A stretch of 64,000 nt of DNA from Lachnospiraceae bacterium. GTDB taxonomy: Bacteria > Bacillota > Clostridia > Lachnospirales > Lachnospiraceae. The translations under genes and the position numbers were made by a program. The DNA lies in assembly GCA_022796475.1 (NCBI GenBank), contig JAAWIS010000005.1, forward strand, positions 17,625 to 81,624, written 5' to 3'. Positions 51,402 through 60,300 of this stretch are shown here, piece after piece. The notes below the pieces were generated by a model. It did no database searches, was not told the origin of the DNA, and saw nothing but the letters and a program-made list of their open reading frames with translations. How positions within the stretch are numbered: position 1 is the first letter of the stretch; the number at the start of each line of letters is the position of its first letter.

Positions 51402-52274
51402 TTAGTAGCAGATTACTTCTGCTCCCGTTTCCGTTACCAGAACTTGTATTTCCCACTGGGCAGAGGGCATGTGGTCTTCCGTATACACAGTCCAATTATT
51501 TTCATCATCTACATAAATTCCTTCTTTTCCCATATTAATCATAGGTTCGATGGTAAAAACCATCCCCGGAACCATAAGCATTTCAGTGCCCCGTTTTGCA
51601 ACATATCCTACCCATGGTTCCTCATGGAAGGCCAGGCCGATTCCGTGTCCTCCGATTTCGCGTACCACAGAATAGCCATTTTTGGAGGCATGGTCATGAA
51701 CAGCCTGGGCCATATCGCCTAAGAATCCCCATGGCTTTACCTGCGCCAGTCCTAATTCTACACATTCTTTTGTTACTGTTACAAGACGCTGCTTTTCTTC
51801 GGATACGGTTCCAATACAAAACATACGGGAAGAATCAGAAAAATATCCCTGATAGTTTGTAGAAACATCTACATTAATGATATCTCCATCTTTTAATATT
51901 ACACCAGAAGAAGGGATGCCATGGCATACCTGCTCATTAACAGAAGTACAGACATTTTTGGGATAGCCTTCAAAATTCAGCGGGGCAGGAATGCCTCCGG
52001 CACGGATTGTCAGATCCGATACCCATTGATCAATCTGTTCTGTAGTAATGCCTTCTTTGATGTGTGCGGCAATATAGTCCAGCACAGCAATGTTGATTTT
52101 GGCGCTTTCCCGGATTTTCTCGATTTGCTTTGGAGTTTTGATCATGCTGTGACAAGGAACAATGCAGCCCCTTCTGCGGTAGGATTCGATTTTTTCATCA
52201 AATGCCAGATGACATTTTTTGTATTTCAGCCCGCTGCTGCACCAGCAGAGATCATTTCTTCCAATTAATTCCAT
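51402..52274 (-). CDS. map: Methionine aminopeptidase type I with N-terminal SEC-C zinc motif
   Basis: A 290-residue enzyme. The N-terminal SEC-C motif 'GRNDLCWCSSGLKYKKCH' (CxC...CH) precedes the pita-bread domain. Metal ligands appear in 'INVDVSTNYQGYFSDSSRMF' (two Asp), 'GGHGIGLAFHEEP' (His), 'FTIEPMI' (Glu) and 'SAQWEIQVLVTETG' (Glu). It removes initiator Met. The start is ATG at 52274, behind AGGAAGAATTAGTT; the track begins 34 residues earlier in a region with no site. It is on the minus strand, unrelated to the cobalamin genes around it, and split from cbiT by a divergent promoter region. Confidence 0.93.
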   Translation of the reverse strand: MELIGRNDLCWCSSGLKYKKCHLAFDEKIESYRRRGCIVPCHSMIKTPKQIEKIRESAKINIAVLDYIAAHIKEGITTEQIDQWVSDLTIRAGGIPAPLNFEGYPKNVCTSVNEQVCHGIPSSGVILKDGDIINVDVSTNYQGYFSDSSRMFCIGTVSEEKQRLVTVTKECVELGLAQVKPWGFLGDMAQAVHDHASKNGYSVVREIGGHGIGLAFHEEPWVGYVAKRGTEMLMVPGMVFTIEPMINMGKEGIYVDDENNWTVYTEDHMPSAQWEIQVLVTETGAEVICY

Positions 52275-52448
52275 AACTAATTCTTCCTTTCTGGTACTCT
52301 CAGTGAATTGGGCAAGGATTCCGTTGTCCGCTGAGGGTATAAATTTTTCATACATTCCAGTACATAAGTATAACATAAAAATGAATTTGTAGTTACCGTT
52401 TTTTCATATCTTTTTCATATCTATTTCAGAGTTTTAACAGCAGATATG
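52275..52448. other. Divergent map-cbiT intergenic region (map side)
   Basis: This is the map half of a 344-base divergent gap. It is AT-rich, with 'TTTTTTCATATCTTTTTCATATC' direct repeats at about 52399-52423 (TTTTTCATATCT twice, 12 bases apart). On the minus strand it must hold the map promoter, but I cannot choose a convincing -35/-10 pair. No ORF is supported. Confidence 0.4.
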
Positions 52449-52477
52449 CTGACAATAAAATTTCACTGTGATATACT
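52449..52477 (+). promoter_or_regulatory. cbiT promoter
   Basis: CTGACA (52449-52454), 17 bases, TATACT (52472-52477). It gives a leader of about 135 bases that contains the hairpin at 52544-52575. Confidence 0.6.
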
Positions 52478-52543
52478 TTTTGCAGCATGTGTTTATACAG
52501 CAGGAAAGAGCAGACAGCAGGATGATATTCGTTACACTTGTTT

Positions 52544-52575
52544 GCACCTGGTAAATCAGCCGCAAAGGCAGGTGC
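52544..52575 (+). promoter_or_regulatory. Leader hairpin before cbiT
   Basis: GCACCTG (52544-52550) pairs with CAGGTGC (52569-52575) around an 18-base loop, ending about 30 bases before the cbiT ribosome site. It lacks the conserved elements of a cobalamin riboswitch, so no ligand is proposed. Confidence 0.4.
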
Positions 52576-52618
52576 AGGAGAGATTTTGAAAATACATGAC
52601 AGCAGAATGGAGGAAATC

Positions 52619-53188
52619 ATGAGGGATCAGGAGTTTTTAAGAGGAAGTCTTCCCATGACTAAAAGTGAAGTGCGGGCAGTTTCCCTGTCTAAACTAGAAC
52701 TTGCGCCAGGCGGCGTCTTTTGGGATATCGGTGCCGGAACCGGTTCTGTTGCAGTAGAGGCTGCCAGGAATTTTGACAAGCTTAAAAGTATCTACGCAAT
52801 TGAGCAGAAGGCAGAAGGAATTCAGTTAATTCAAAAAAATAAGGAGAAACTGGCTCCGGAGTTTTTGGGATTTCATCTGGTCATGGGAAGCGCACCAGAA
52901 CAACTGGAAAAACTTCCGGCTCCCAGCCATGTATTTATCGGCGGTTCCGGAGGAAAACTTGCTGATATTTTACAAGTAATATTTAAAAAGAACCCGAAAG
53001 CAAGAATTGTGATCAATGCAGTCACAATCGAAACACTAACAAAATGCATGGAAGCTGCCAGACAGAACAGCTTCGCTTATTATGAAGCAGTTCAGGTGGC
53101 AGTATCCCGCCTGGAAGCCATAGGAGATTATCATCTTCAAAAGGCCCAGAATCCTGTTTTTGTGATTACGCTCCAGAAAGAAGCGTAA
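52619..53188 (+). CDS. cbiT: Cobalt-precorrin-6B C15-methyltransferase (decarboxylating) CbiT
   Basis: A 189-residue Rossmann methyltransferase: 'RDQEFLRGSLPMTKSEVRAVSLSKL' is the CbiT start, 'FWDIGAGTGSVAVEAA' the SAM site, and 'VFIGGSGGKLADIL' and 'RIVINAVTIETL' follow. It methylates C15 and decarboxylates the ring C acetate. ATG 52619 is preceded by GGAGG; the track adds 27 residues that overlap the leader. It completes the CbiE/CbiT pair with the fused CbiE upstream. Confidence 0.93.
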   Translation: MRDQEFLRGSLPMTKSEVRAVSLSKLELAPGGVFWDIGAGTGSVAVEAARNFDKLKSIYAIEQKAEGIQLIQKNKEKLAPEFLGFHLVMGSAPEQLEKLPAPSHVFIGGSGGKLADILQVIFKKNPKARIVINAVTIETLTKCMEAARQNSFAYYEAVQVAVSRLEAIGDYHLQKAQNPVFVITLQKEA

Positions 53189-53227
53189 AAATAGTATGGG
53201 AAACATTAGAAAGTAAACATAATAGAA

Positions 53228-53323
53228 ATGATCTTTAAATTTGAGGATGAACTTAACAGAATAGCAAAAATCACAGAATATGTCATTAAAATGAAAAAAA
53301 TATATTATTTATCGAATTTATGA
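53228..53323 (+). CDS. Doubtful 31-residue ORF before the toxin-antitoxin genes
   Basis: A short frame, 'MIFKFEDELNRIAKITEYVI...', in AT-rich DNA between cbiT and the 122-residue protein. It has no good ribosome site. It could be the remnant of a gene lost when the island formed, or chance. Confidence 0.15.
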   Translation: MIFKFEDELNRIAKITEYVIKMKKIYYLSNL

Positions 53324-53342
53324 TAAAATTAAGGTAAGGGAT

Positions 53343-53711
53343 TTGGAGGATAAAGTAATAAAGACTACAATTAACGGTTATGTTCCACAAAAGTGGTATG
53401 ATAGAAATGTGATTTATGGAAGTAATACAATATTTTGGAAAGATTTCACAAAGTTTTGTAATCTGAAAAACGTTCATGGTATGGGAATAATATTAAATGA
53501 GGCAGGAATGCGTGAAGACGGCGTTGAAGTATATGAATGGGCATTTTTGATGCGTTTATTGCTTAAATTGCAAAGTAAGGGGGTAATACAATTAGAATTT
53601 ATATCATCTTTGGGAACAATTAGTCAAAATAATGTTGACCGATTTCATGTAACTTTATTTGGTCAAAATTTGTTGCAGCATATTAAACTGAATGAAAAAG
53701 ATAATGTATAG
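53343..53711 (+). CDS. Hypothetical protein of the toxin-antitoxin island
   Basis: A 122-residue soluble protein that I do not recognise. It contains 'IYGSNTIFWKDFTKFCNLKN' and 'WAFLMRLLLKLQSKGVIQLEF', and is rich in Ile, Asn and Lys. The start is uncertain: TTG 53343 is the first start-like codon, with AAGGTAAGG before it and a stop 16 codons upstream. It ends 11 bases before the antitoxin gene and shares its AT-rich composition, unlike the cobalamin genes on either side. It may be a third TA component or unrelated cargo. Confidence 0.5.
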   Translation: MEDKVIKTTINGYVPQKWYDRNVIYGSNTIFWKDFTKFCNLKNVHGMGIILNEAGMREDGVEVYEWAFLMRLLLKLQSKGVIQLEFISSLGTISQNNVDRFHVTLFGQNLLQHIKLNEKDNV

Positions 53712-53722
53712 GAGGGATATGT

Positions 53723-53935
53723 ATGACAGCATTGAGGCAAAGTGCTATTGAAGAGTTAGAGAAAGTACCTGAAGATAAGCTGGCTGTAATTATTCAGTTT
53801 ATTCACAAAGTAACGAAAAATGATGAAGCAGGAAAAAAAGTATGGAATTTAGATCAATTTGTTATGGCACCTACAGAAAGAGGACAAAATGCAGATGCTT
53901 ATGTAAGGGAGTTGAGAAATAATGATAGACTTTAA
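53723..53935 (+). CDS. Antitoxin-like protein of a VapC-type pair
   Basis: A 70-residue acidic-basic protein: 'TALRQSAIEELEKVPEDKLAVIIQFIHKV' is a helical segment common to small clostridial antitoxins near VapC genes, and the C-terminal 'NADAYVRELRNNDRL' could be the toxin-binding tail. AGGAGGG precedes the ATG. It overlaps the PIN gene by 14 bases, as usual for type II pairs. No DNA-binding fold is certain from sequence. Confidence 0.75.
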   Translation: MTALRQSAIEELEKVPEDKLAVIIQFIHKVTKNDEAGKKVWNLDQFVMAPTERGQNADAYVRELRNNDRL

Positions 53936-54344
53936 GAGAGTTTACATTGATACTTCACCATTGATTTATTATCTTGAGAACAGTTCATTATATATGGACA
54001 AAATAAAGAAATTTTTTGTAATGTGTTTAGAGAATCATATACAAATGGTTACTTCTGTAATTACGATTGAAGAATATCTTGTATTTCCATATGCAAGTGG
54101 TAATATGGAGCTGATTGATAATTTTAAACGTTTTATTGAGTATACGAATATTGAGATTGTTGATATAAATAGTGAAATTGCAGAAAAGGCAGCAATAATT
54201 AGAGGGCAGTTTAAATATTTTAAGGCAATGGATTCTTTGCAGATTGCGGCGGCAAAGGTCAGTAAGTGTGATATGTTCTTTACAAATGATAAACAATTAA
54301 GGCAGGAAACAGAGTTGCCTTGTATAACGATAGATGATTTATAG
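53922..54344 (+). CDS. PIN-domain ribonuclease toxin (VapC-like)
   Basis: A 140-residue PIN domain. The acidic active-site residues are visible: Asp in 'VYIDTSPLIYYLE', Glu in 'SVITIEEYLVFP', Asp in 'FKAMDSLQIAAA' and the 'FFTNDKQL' Asp. VapC proteins cut specific tRNA or rRNA when freed from their antitoxin. The gene overlaps the antitoxin gene by 14 bases. The pair is AT-rich and ends at an intrinsic terminator, suggesting horizontal gain in the cobalamin cluster. Confidence 0.87.
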   Translation: MIDFKRVYIDTSPLIYYLENSSLYMDKIKKFFVMCLENHIQMVTSVITIEEYLVFPYASGNMELIDNFKRFIEYTNIEIVDINSEIAEKAAIIRGQFKYFKAMDSLQIAAAKVSKCDMFFTNDKQLRQETELPCITIDDL

Positions 54345-54384
54345 AATGGAGAGGAATGGAAAAAACAGTAAGTTCATTAATGGG

Positions 54385-54425
54385 AAAAGGTGTTTTGGTT
54401 GAATCATAATCAAAATACTTTTTTC
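54385..54425 (+). terminator. Terminator of the toxin-antitoxin island
   Basis: AAAAGGTGTTTTG pairs with CAAAATACTTTTTT (two G-T pairs) around a 13-base loop. The T-run TTTTTT completes it. It separates the island from the cbiA gene. Confidence 0.65.
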
Positions 54426-54485
54426 GTTTTTTGAATTAGTAAAAAATTGAAAAACCAGAAAATACAGGAAAAAAGGGTGACAGGT

Positions 54486-55967
54486 ATGAGTTGGAATATG
54501 ATTCCCAGGCTGCTGATCAGCGCGCCTTCCAGCGGAAGCGGGAAAACCGTAATTACATGCGGCCTGATGCAGCTTCTTAAACAGAAAGGGCGAAGGGTAG
54601 CCGGGTTTAAATGCGGGCCGGATTATATTGATCCGCTGTTTCACAAAGAAGTTCTTAAGGTAGAAAGTAAAAATTTAGATGGTTTTTTGCAGACAAGAAA
54701 GCAGATGGAAGAAAGCTTTTATGATGGATGCAGAGATGCAGATTTTGCAGTGATTGAAGGAGCTATGGGATATTTTGACGGCATAGGAGGGATTACATGT
54801 CAGGCCAGCAGTTATGAAACGGCAGCATGGTTGCATTGCCCTGTCTTGCTGGTGGCAGACGGAAGAGGCGCCGGCCTTTCCCTTGCTGCAAAAATTCAGG
54901 GATTTTTGGAGTTTCATCCAGGGCCGCCTGTTCCGGTTCCGAAAGAAAAGCAGCAGGCAGGGGAAGGTGGAAACCGAAACAATGGAATCCGGGGAATCTT
55001 ACTAAACCGAATTTCTCCTGGCATGTATCCGGTATTAAAAAAAATGCTGGAGGAACGTTTTTCAATTCCAGTAGCAGGATATGTTCCGGAATTAAACTGG
55101 CTCTCAATTGAAAGCAGGCATTTAGGGTTAAAACTGCCTGCAGAAATCCAACAGATTCAGGAACAAATCCAGCAGCTAGCAGAAAAACTGGAGCAGACCA
55201 TTGACATAGAACTGCTTCTTCAAATCGCCAGTTCAGACCCTTTTAGGCTCAGCTTTCCTCCATCCCCTTCCTTTGTACAGGAAAAGGTACAGGCAATAAA
55301 AAAGACGGATAAAAGAGAGGTGGTTATCGGAGTTGCAAAAGATGAGGCATTTTGCTTTTATTACCAGGACAATTTAGAAATGCTGAAACGTGCGGGGGCA
55401 AAATTGGAGTTTTTCAGTCCCATTCGTGATACTGCTATTCCCAAAAAAGCGTCAGGGCTTTTGCTGGGCGGCGGTTATCCGGAATTATATGCCGGGAAAC
55501 TGGAAGAAAATATCAAAATGCGGGATTCTATCCGTGAGGCGTTTCTGGAGGGAATGCCTATTCTTGGAGAATGCGGCGGGTTTTTGTATTTGCAGGAATT
55601 TTTAGAAGACGAAAATGGAATCCTTCATTCCATGATCGGCGCTCTTTCCGGAACTGGATGCAAAAAGGGAAAATCCCCTCATTTTGGCTATATTACGATA
55701 TGCGGACAGGAGGATGGACTTTATTTGAAAAAAGGAGAGCATATATTAGCTCATGAGTTTCATTATTGGGACTCAGACTGCTGCGGCCGTATGGCTGAAG
55801 CCAGGAAGCCAACTGGAAACAGGAACTGGTACTGTATGCGCCAGGAAAAACAGCTATTGGCCGGATTTCCCCATCTTTACTATCCGTCACACCCTTCATT
55901 TGCCAGACGGTTCGTAACACAATGTGCAATATTTGACACTAAAAAAGGCTTACTGTTCACACCATGA
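54486..55967 (+). CDS. cbiA: Cobyrinic acid a,c-diamide synthase
   Basis: A 493-residue amidotransferase that amidates the a- and c-carboxylates of cobyrinate with glutamine and ATP. 'RLLISAPSSGSGKTVITCGLMQLL' (P-loop), 'GFKCGPDYIDPLFHKEV' and 'AVIEGAMGYFDGI' form the synthetase half. The class I glutaminase half has Cys in 'PILGECGGFLYLQEFL' and His in 'LAHEFHYWDSD'. ATG 54486 replaces the track's TTG start. A run of Gln/Glu helices around 215-240 is a lineage insertion. A perfect palindrome overlaps its stop codon. Confidence 0.93.
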   Translation: MSWNMIPRLLISAPSSGSGKTVITCGLMQLLKQKGRRVAGFKCGPDYIDPLFHKEVLKVESKNLDGFLQTRKQMEESFYDGCRDADFAVIEGAMGYFDGIGGITCQASSYETAAWLHCPVLLVADGRGAGLSLAAKIQGFLEFHPGPPVPVPKEKQQAGEGGNRNNGIRGILLNRISPGMYPVLKKMLEERFSIPVAGYVPELNWLSIESRHLGLKLPAEIQQIQEQIQQLAEKLEQTIDIELLLQIASSDPFRLSFPPSPSFVQEKVQAIKKTDKREVVIGVAKDEAFCFYYQDNLEMLKRAGAKLEFFSPIRDTAIPKKASGLLLGGGYPELYAGKLEENIKMRDSIREAFLEGMPILGECGGFLYLQEFLEDENGILHSMIGALSGTGCKKGKSPHFGYITICGQEDGLYLKKGEHILAHEFHYWDSDCCGRMAEARKPTGNRNWYCMRQEKQLLAGFPHLYYPSHPSFARRFVTQCAIFDTKKGLLFTP

Positions 55968-55991
55968 CGAATCACCGCGCTGATTCGTCAT
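55964..55991. repeat. Palindrome 1 of the cbiA-cobT gap
   Basis: ATGACGAATCA and TGATTCGTCAT form a perfect 11-bp stem with a 6-base CG-rich centre. Its first bases contain the cbiA TGA stop codon. Confidence 0.75.
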
Positions 55992-56016
55992 GAGCCAGTA
56001 CAGTTATGGTGGCAAA

Positions 56017-56060
56017 GCATATGCCCCATCGCCGCCAGGCGATTTTAAATGGGCATATGC
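56017..56060. repeat. Palindrome 2 of the cbiA-cobT gap
   Basis: GCATATGCCCCAT and ATGGGCATATGC pair with one bulge, and an inner stem ATCGCC/GGCGAT forms within. Confidence 0.7.
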
Positions 56061-56061
56061 G

Positions 56062-56091
56062 GTTACGTTCACAGGAACCTGCGAACGTAAC
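56062..56091. repeat. Palindrome 3 of the cbiA-cobT gap
   Basis: GTTACGTTCACAGG and CCTGCGAACGTAAC form a 14-bp stem with one mismatch about a 2-base centre, followed by six A. A 30-base nearly complete dyad. Confidence 0.75.
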
Positions 56092-56130
56092 AAAAAAGGG
56101 GATAAAGCAAAAGGAGGCATTTCATCAGTC

Positions 56131-56159
56131 TTGCTTTTTGTCTGAGATGCCATTATAAT
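56131..56159 (+). promoter_or_regulatory. cobT promoter
   Basis: TTGCTT (56131-56136), 17 bases, TATAAT (56154-56159). A second TATAAT lies at 56169-56174 but would leave only about 15 bases of leader before the ATG. Confidence 0.65.
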
Positions 56160-56196
56160 AGATGGTAGTATAATTGCATGTAAGAGGACAGAAACC

Positions 56197-57330
56197 ATGA
56201 CATTATTAGAAAAGACAACGAAGAACATCGACGGACTTGACATAAAGGCCATGGAACAGGCCAGAAAACGTTGGAATAGTGTTGCAAAGCCTTTAAAAAG
56301 TTTGGGGCTTTTGGAAGATGCCATAATACAGATTGCAGGCATTACAGGAAACAGTCAGATTGAAATTAGTAAAAAGGCTGTGGTTATTTTTTGCGGGGAT
56401 AACGGAATTGTAGAGGAGGGAGTTACCCAGACAGGCCAGGAAGTAACGGCTGTGGTGACAGAGAATTTTTCAAAAGGAGAAAGCTGCGTCTGCATTATGG
56501 CGGAGCAGGCCGGTGCATGGGTGTTCCCGGTGGATATCGGAGTAAAAAGAAAACTTTTGGGCTATGGAAACTTTGCAGAAGGGAACGATCGGTTAGTCTG
56601 CAGTGTAGATTCAAAAGGAGCTTCCAAAATCCGGTATCCCATTTGGAATCAAAAGCTGATGGCCGGAACCAGGAATTTTATAAAGGAACCGGCGATGGAC
56701 AGGGAAATTGCAGTTAAGGCAATTGAAACCGGAATCCGGCTGGTAGGTTTATTAAAAGAAAGAGGATATCAGATTATAGCAACCGGTGAAATGGGGATTG
56801 GCAATACCACCACCAGCAGCGCTGTAAGCGCCGCATTTTTAAGAGTACCTCCGGAAATGGTAACGGGAAGAGGCGCCGGCTTGAGTACGGAAGGGCTGAA
56901 GCGGAAGAGGAAAGTGATCTATCAGGGGCTTTCTTTGTGGAAACCGAATCCGGAAGACGGAATCGACGTGATAGCGAAAGTAGGCGGCCTGGATTTGGCT
57001 GGTCTTACCGGAATTTATCTGGGAGGAGCTTGTTACCGGGTTCCGGTGATTGTAGATGGATTAATTTCATCAGTAGCAGCCTTAGCTGCCGTTTCTCTGT
57101 GTCCCATGTCAAAGTACTATATGATAGCCTCCCATGCTTCGGCAGAGATCGCCGGGGAACTGGTGTTAAATGCTCTTGGCTTAAAGCCGATTATTTATGG
57201 AAATCTGTGCCTGGGAGAAGGAACCGGGGCAGTGGCGCTGCTTCCTGTGCTGGATATGGCGGCTGCTGTCTATCATAAGATGAGTACATTTTCTCAGATG
57301 CAAATTAAAGAGTATCAGCCCCTGGATTAG
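56197..57330 (+). CDS. cobT: Nicotinate-nucleotide--dimethylbenzimidazole phosphoribosyltransferase CobT
   Basis: A 377-residue enzyme that activates the lower-ligand base as its alpha-riboside phosphate for the nucleotide loop. It shows 'WNSVAKPLKSLGLLEDAIIQIAGI', 'FCGDNGIVEEGVTQTGQEVT', 'GEMGIGNTTTSSAVSAAFL', 'TGRGAGLSTEGL' and 'LCLGEGTGAVALLPVLDMA', which carries the catalytic Glu. ACAGAAACC precedes ATG 56197, so the ribosome site is weak. A TATACTGTCTGCA repeat end follows the stop. Confidence 0.95.
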   Translation: MTLLEKTTKNIDGLDIKAMEQARKRWNSVAKPLKSLGLLEDAIIQIAGITGNSQIEISKKAVVIFCGDNGIVEEGVTQTGQEVTAVVTENFSKGESCVCIMAEQAGAWVFPVDIGVKRKLLGYGNFAEGNDRLVCSVDSKGASKIRYPIWNQKLMAGTRNFIKEPAMDREIAVKAIETGIRLVGLLKERGYQIIATGEMGIGNTTTSSAVSAAFLRVPPEMVTGRGAGLSTEGLKRKRKVIYQGLSLWKPNPEDGIDVIAKVGGLDLAGLTGIYLGGACYRVPVIVDGLISSVAALAAVSLCPMSKYYMIASHASAEIAGELVLNALGLKPIIYGNLCLGEGTGAVALLPVLDMAAAVYHKMSTFSQMQIKEYQPLD

Positions 57331-57345
57331 TATACTGTCTGCAGA
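57331..57345. repeat. Half copy of the intergenic palindromic repeat after cobT
   Basis: The cobT TAG stop is followed by TATACTGTCTGCAG, matching the left arm of the 47986 copy (TGTGCTGTCTGTAT) and the reverse complement of its right end. No right arm follows, as the next gene starts within 50 bases. Confidence 0.4.
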
Positions 57346-57379
57346 TGTGAAAGAAACAAGAGAAAGGATGACAGTAACG

Positions 57380-60300
57380 ATGGAAAAAGAGATGGTATTT
57401 CATATTCTTGGAATTTCAGAAACCAGGGATTCAGATTTAATAAAAAAAGCTTATATGGAACATCTGAAATCTGCTAATCCGGAGGACGATGCAGAAGGGT
57501 TTAAACGGCTGCGTCAGGCTTATGAAACTGCCTTAGCTTTTGCCGGAAAGCCGGAAGATGAAGAAGAGGCTGAAAAACCGAAGACAGAAATTGACAATTG
57601 GATTGAAAAGGTAAATCAGTTGTATCAGGATCTATTATCCCGTGCCGATGAAAATCAATGGAGGGAAGTTTTGGCTGATCCGGTATGCGAGGAACTGGAT
57701 ACATCCTTTGAGGCCAGGGAAAAACTTATGGTTTATCTGCTGAACCATATTCGCCTCCCTCATAATATCTGGAAGATTCTTGATAATAAATTCGAAATTC
57801 TGGAAGATCTGGAGGATTTAAAACAGCGTTTTCCGGCAGATTTTCTGAATTATGTTTCTTATTATATTCAAAATCCGACTTTTATCCCTTACGAATACTT
57901 CCAATTTAACGGGCTGGATGAAGAATCCTTAAACGGCGATGGCTACATAGATGGGTATCTGAAAGTAAAACATCAGATTGATGACGGGGAGATAGAAGGA
58001 TGCCTTCAGATATTGGATGATTTAAAGGGATTTGATCTGTATCATCCCTATGAGGATGTGGAACGAATCCGGATTTACTGCGAAACGGATCGGGCTTTGG
58101 ATGGTGCAAATTTGGCTGAAAAGCTGTTAAAAGACTATCCAAAGGATGAATATATCCGTTTTTATTCCGGGGAAGCCAAGTGGAAGGCAGGGGATAAAGA
58201 ACAAGCTTATGATATTTGGAACCATCTGTTAGAAGAATGTCCGGATCATTATTCGGCGAAATTGGGAGTGGCCCGGTGTCTGATGGAAAAGGGTGATTTC
58301 TATGAGGCACGTGAGATGATGCTTGAGCTTTTGGACAAAGGCCGAAATGAAGATGTAGAATCCATGATCCGAAAGGCAAATGACAGTTTAATTCAGGAAT
58401 TCAAAACTACCCTTTCAGAAGGGCGGGATGATGAACGGCTTCCAGGCCATGAGCTGCAGATAAAGCTTGGCTGGTGCCTGTTCCAGAATGAACGAATGGA
58501 AGAAGCAGTAGAACTTTTAGCTGGATTCAAACCGGAAGCAGAAGAGGAGTATCTGTATTACAATTTATATGGCCGGGTTTTGTATCAGATTGACCGCCAC
58601 GAAGAAGCGCTTCCATTTTTGCAGCGTTGGCTGGAGCTGATAAAAGGGCTGACAGACGACGGGACAGCAGAAACTAAGAAACGAATCTCCAGGCATGGAG
58701 GAGCCTGTTATATTCTGGCCGGATGCTATTATGCATTAAAGCGGCAGAATGAGGCAGAAGAAATGCTTGCAGAAGCTGTGGAAGCTGCCAGTACAGTCAG
58801 GGACCGCCTGGAATATAAACAGTATTTAGCCAATATTCTGCTGTGGTCCAATCAGTATGAAAAGTCCATTGACGTGTGCGATCAGATTATTCAGGAGGAT
58901 GAGAACTATTTTCCGGCATACTTAACCCGTCAGGAATCCTGCTATCAACTGAGGAAAGCACAGCAGGTGGTTAACGATTATTATAAGGCCATAGGGATTT
59001 ATCCTGGTTATTACAAGCCCTATTTGTTTGCTGCAAAAGTATTTTTCTTTTATGACCAATACGAAGATGCCAAAGGCGTAATCGATCGCGCCAAGGAAAA
59101 TCAGGTGGAGTTTTCTCCTGAATTAAAACTGTATCAGGTTAAGATTTTAAGAAATCTTGCCAAGAACCGCCAGGACAGAGATGTGCCAAGGCAGATTCTG
59201 GAGGAGATTAAAAACGAGCTGGATCAGGAAAATTGTGATATTGAAGACAAGTCAGAGGTCAATTATGAGATGGGGCTTCTCTGGTGGGATGATGATGAAT
59301 TTGATGCCTCTTTGGAAGCCCTGGGACTTGCCATAGAAGGAAATCCGAAACGGCTTCAGTACCGTTTGATCCGCGGCGATGTTTATCTGGAAATGAAGCG
59401 GTATGAGGATGCCCTTGAAGAATATAAGCAGGCAGAACCGGACTATGAAGGCCGCCCTGGTATCCATTATGCAAAGGGGCTGTGTCAGGAGGGCCTTGGC
59501 AATATGGAAAAGGCTGTGGTCCACTTTAAAAAGGCTGCCGAACTGCAAAATGGTTATAAAGATGTGAATGAAAAGCTGTCCGATTATTATAAGGACCGGT
59601 ATGAAGATTACGGCAGAATTGAGGACTATCAAATGGCGCTGTCCTATATTAATGCACAGCTTCAGTTAAAAGAAAACTGCTACTATCTGATTTGCCGCGG
59701 GCTGATTTATGATGTGGCCATGGAGCAGGAGCTGGCTATCCGGGATTATGAAAAAGCGGCAGAGTATTCACCGGATAAATGGATTGTCTGGAATAATATG
59801 GGATGCAGTTACAAATATTTAAAGCAGTACGAAAAGGCCATTGAATGCTGTGAAAAGGCAATTTCGATTATGGGGGAAAAGAAAGATCGGATGCCTTACC
59901 GAAATCTGGCAGATTGTTATAAAGCTCTTGGAGAGAAAGAAAAAGCCATCGAATGTTACCGGAAGGGACTGGAGATAACCCCGGACTATGCTTATTTTTG
60001 GGAGGAAATCGGGGATTTATATTATGAGATGAACCGCTTTGATGAGGCTTTGGAAGCGTATGAGCATACAAAAGAGCGGAATAAGCATTACAGCGATATC
60101 GGGGATGTATGGCTGAAACAGGGGAATGCTGAAAAATGCATTGCCTGTTATCTGGAAGGGATTGAGAAAGGGGAAGGCAGTGTAAAAATCAACCGGTTAA
60201 GCAGGCTGGGCAGTCTTTATATGGAAGAGTTGTGGGAGTTTGACAAGGCTGTTATCTACTTTAAAAAAGCTATTAAACTGGAAACCGATCCTTATGAGCT

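Noticed and set aside
53189-54485. Insertion sequence or integron around the toxin-antitoxin genes
   Set aside because: No transposase or integrase, and I could not find flanking inverted or direct repeats, so only gene gain by an unknown route is suggested.
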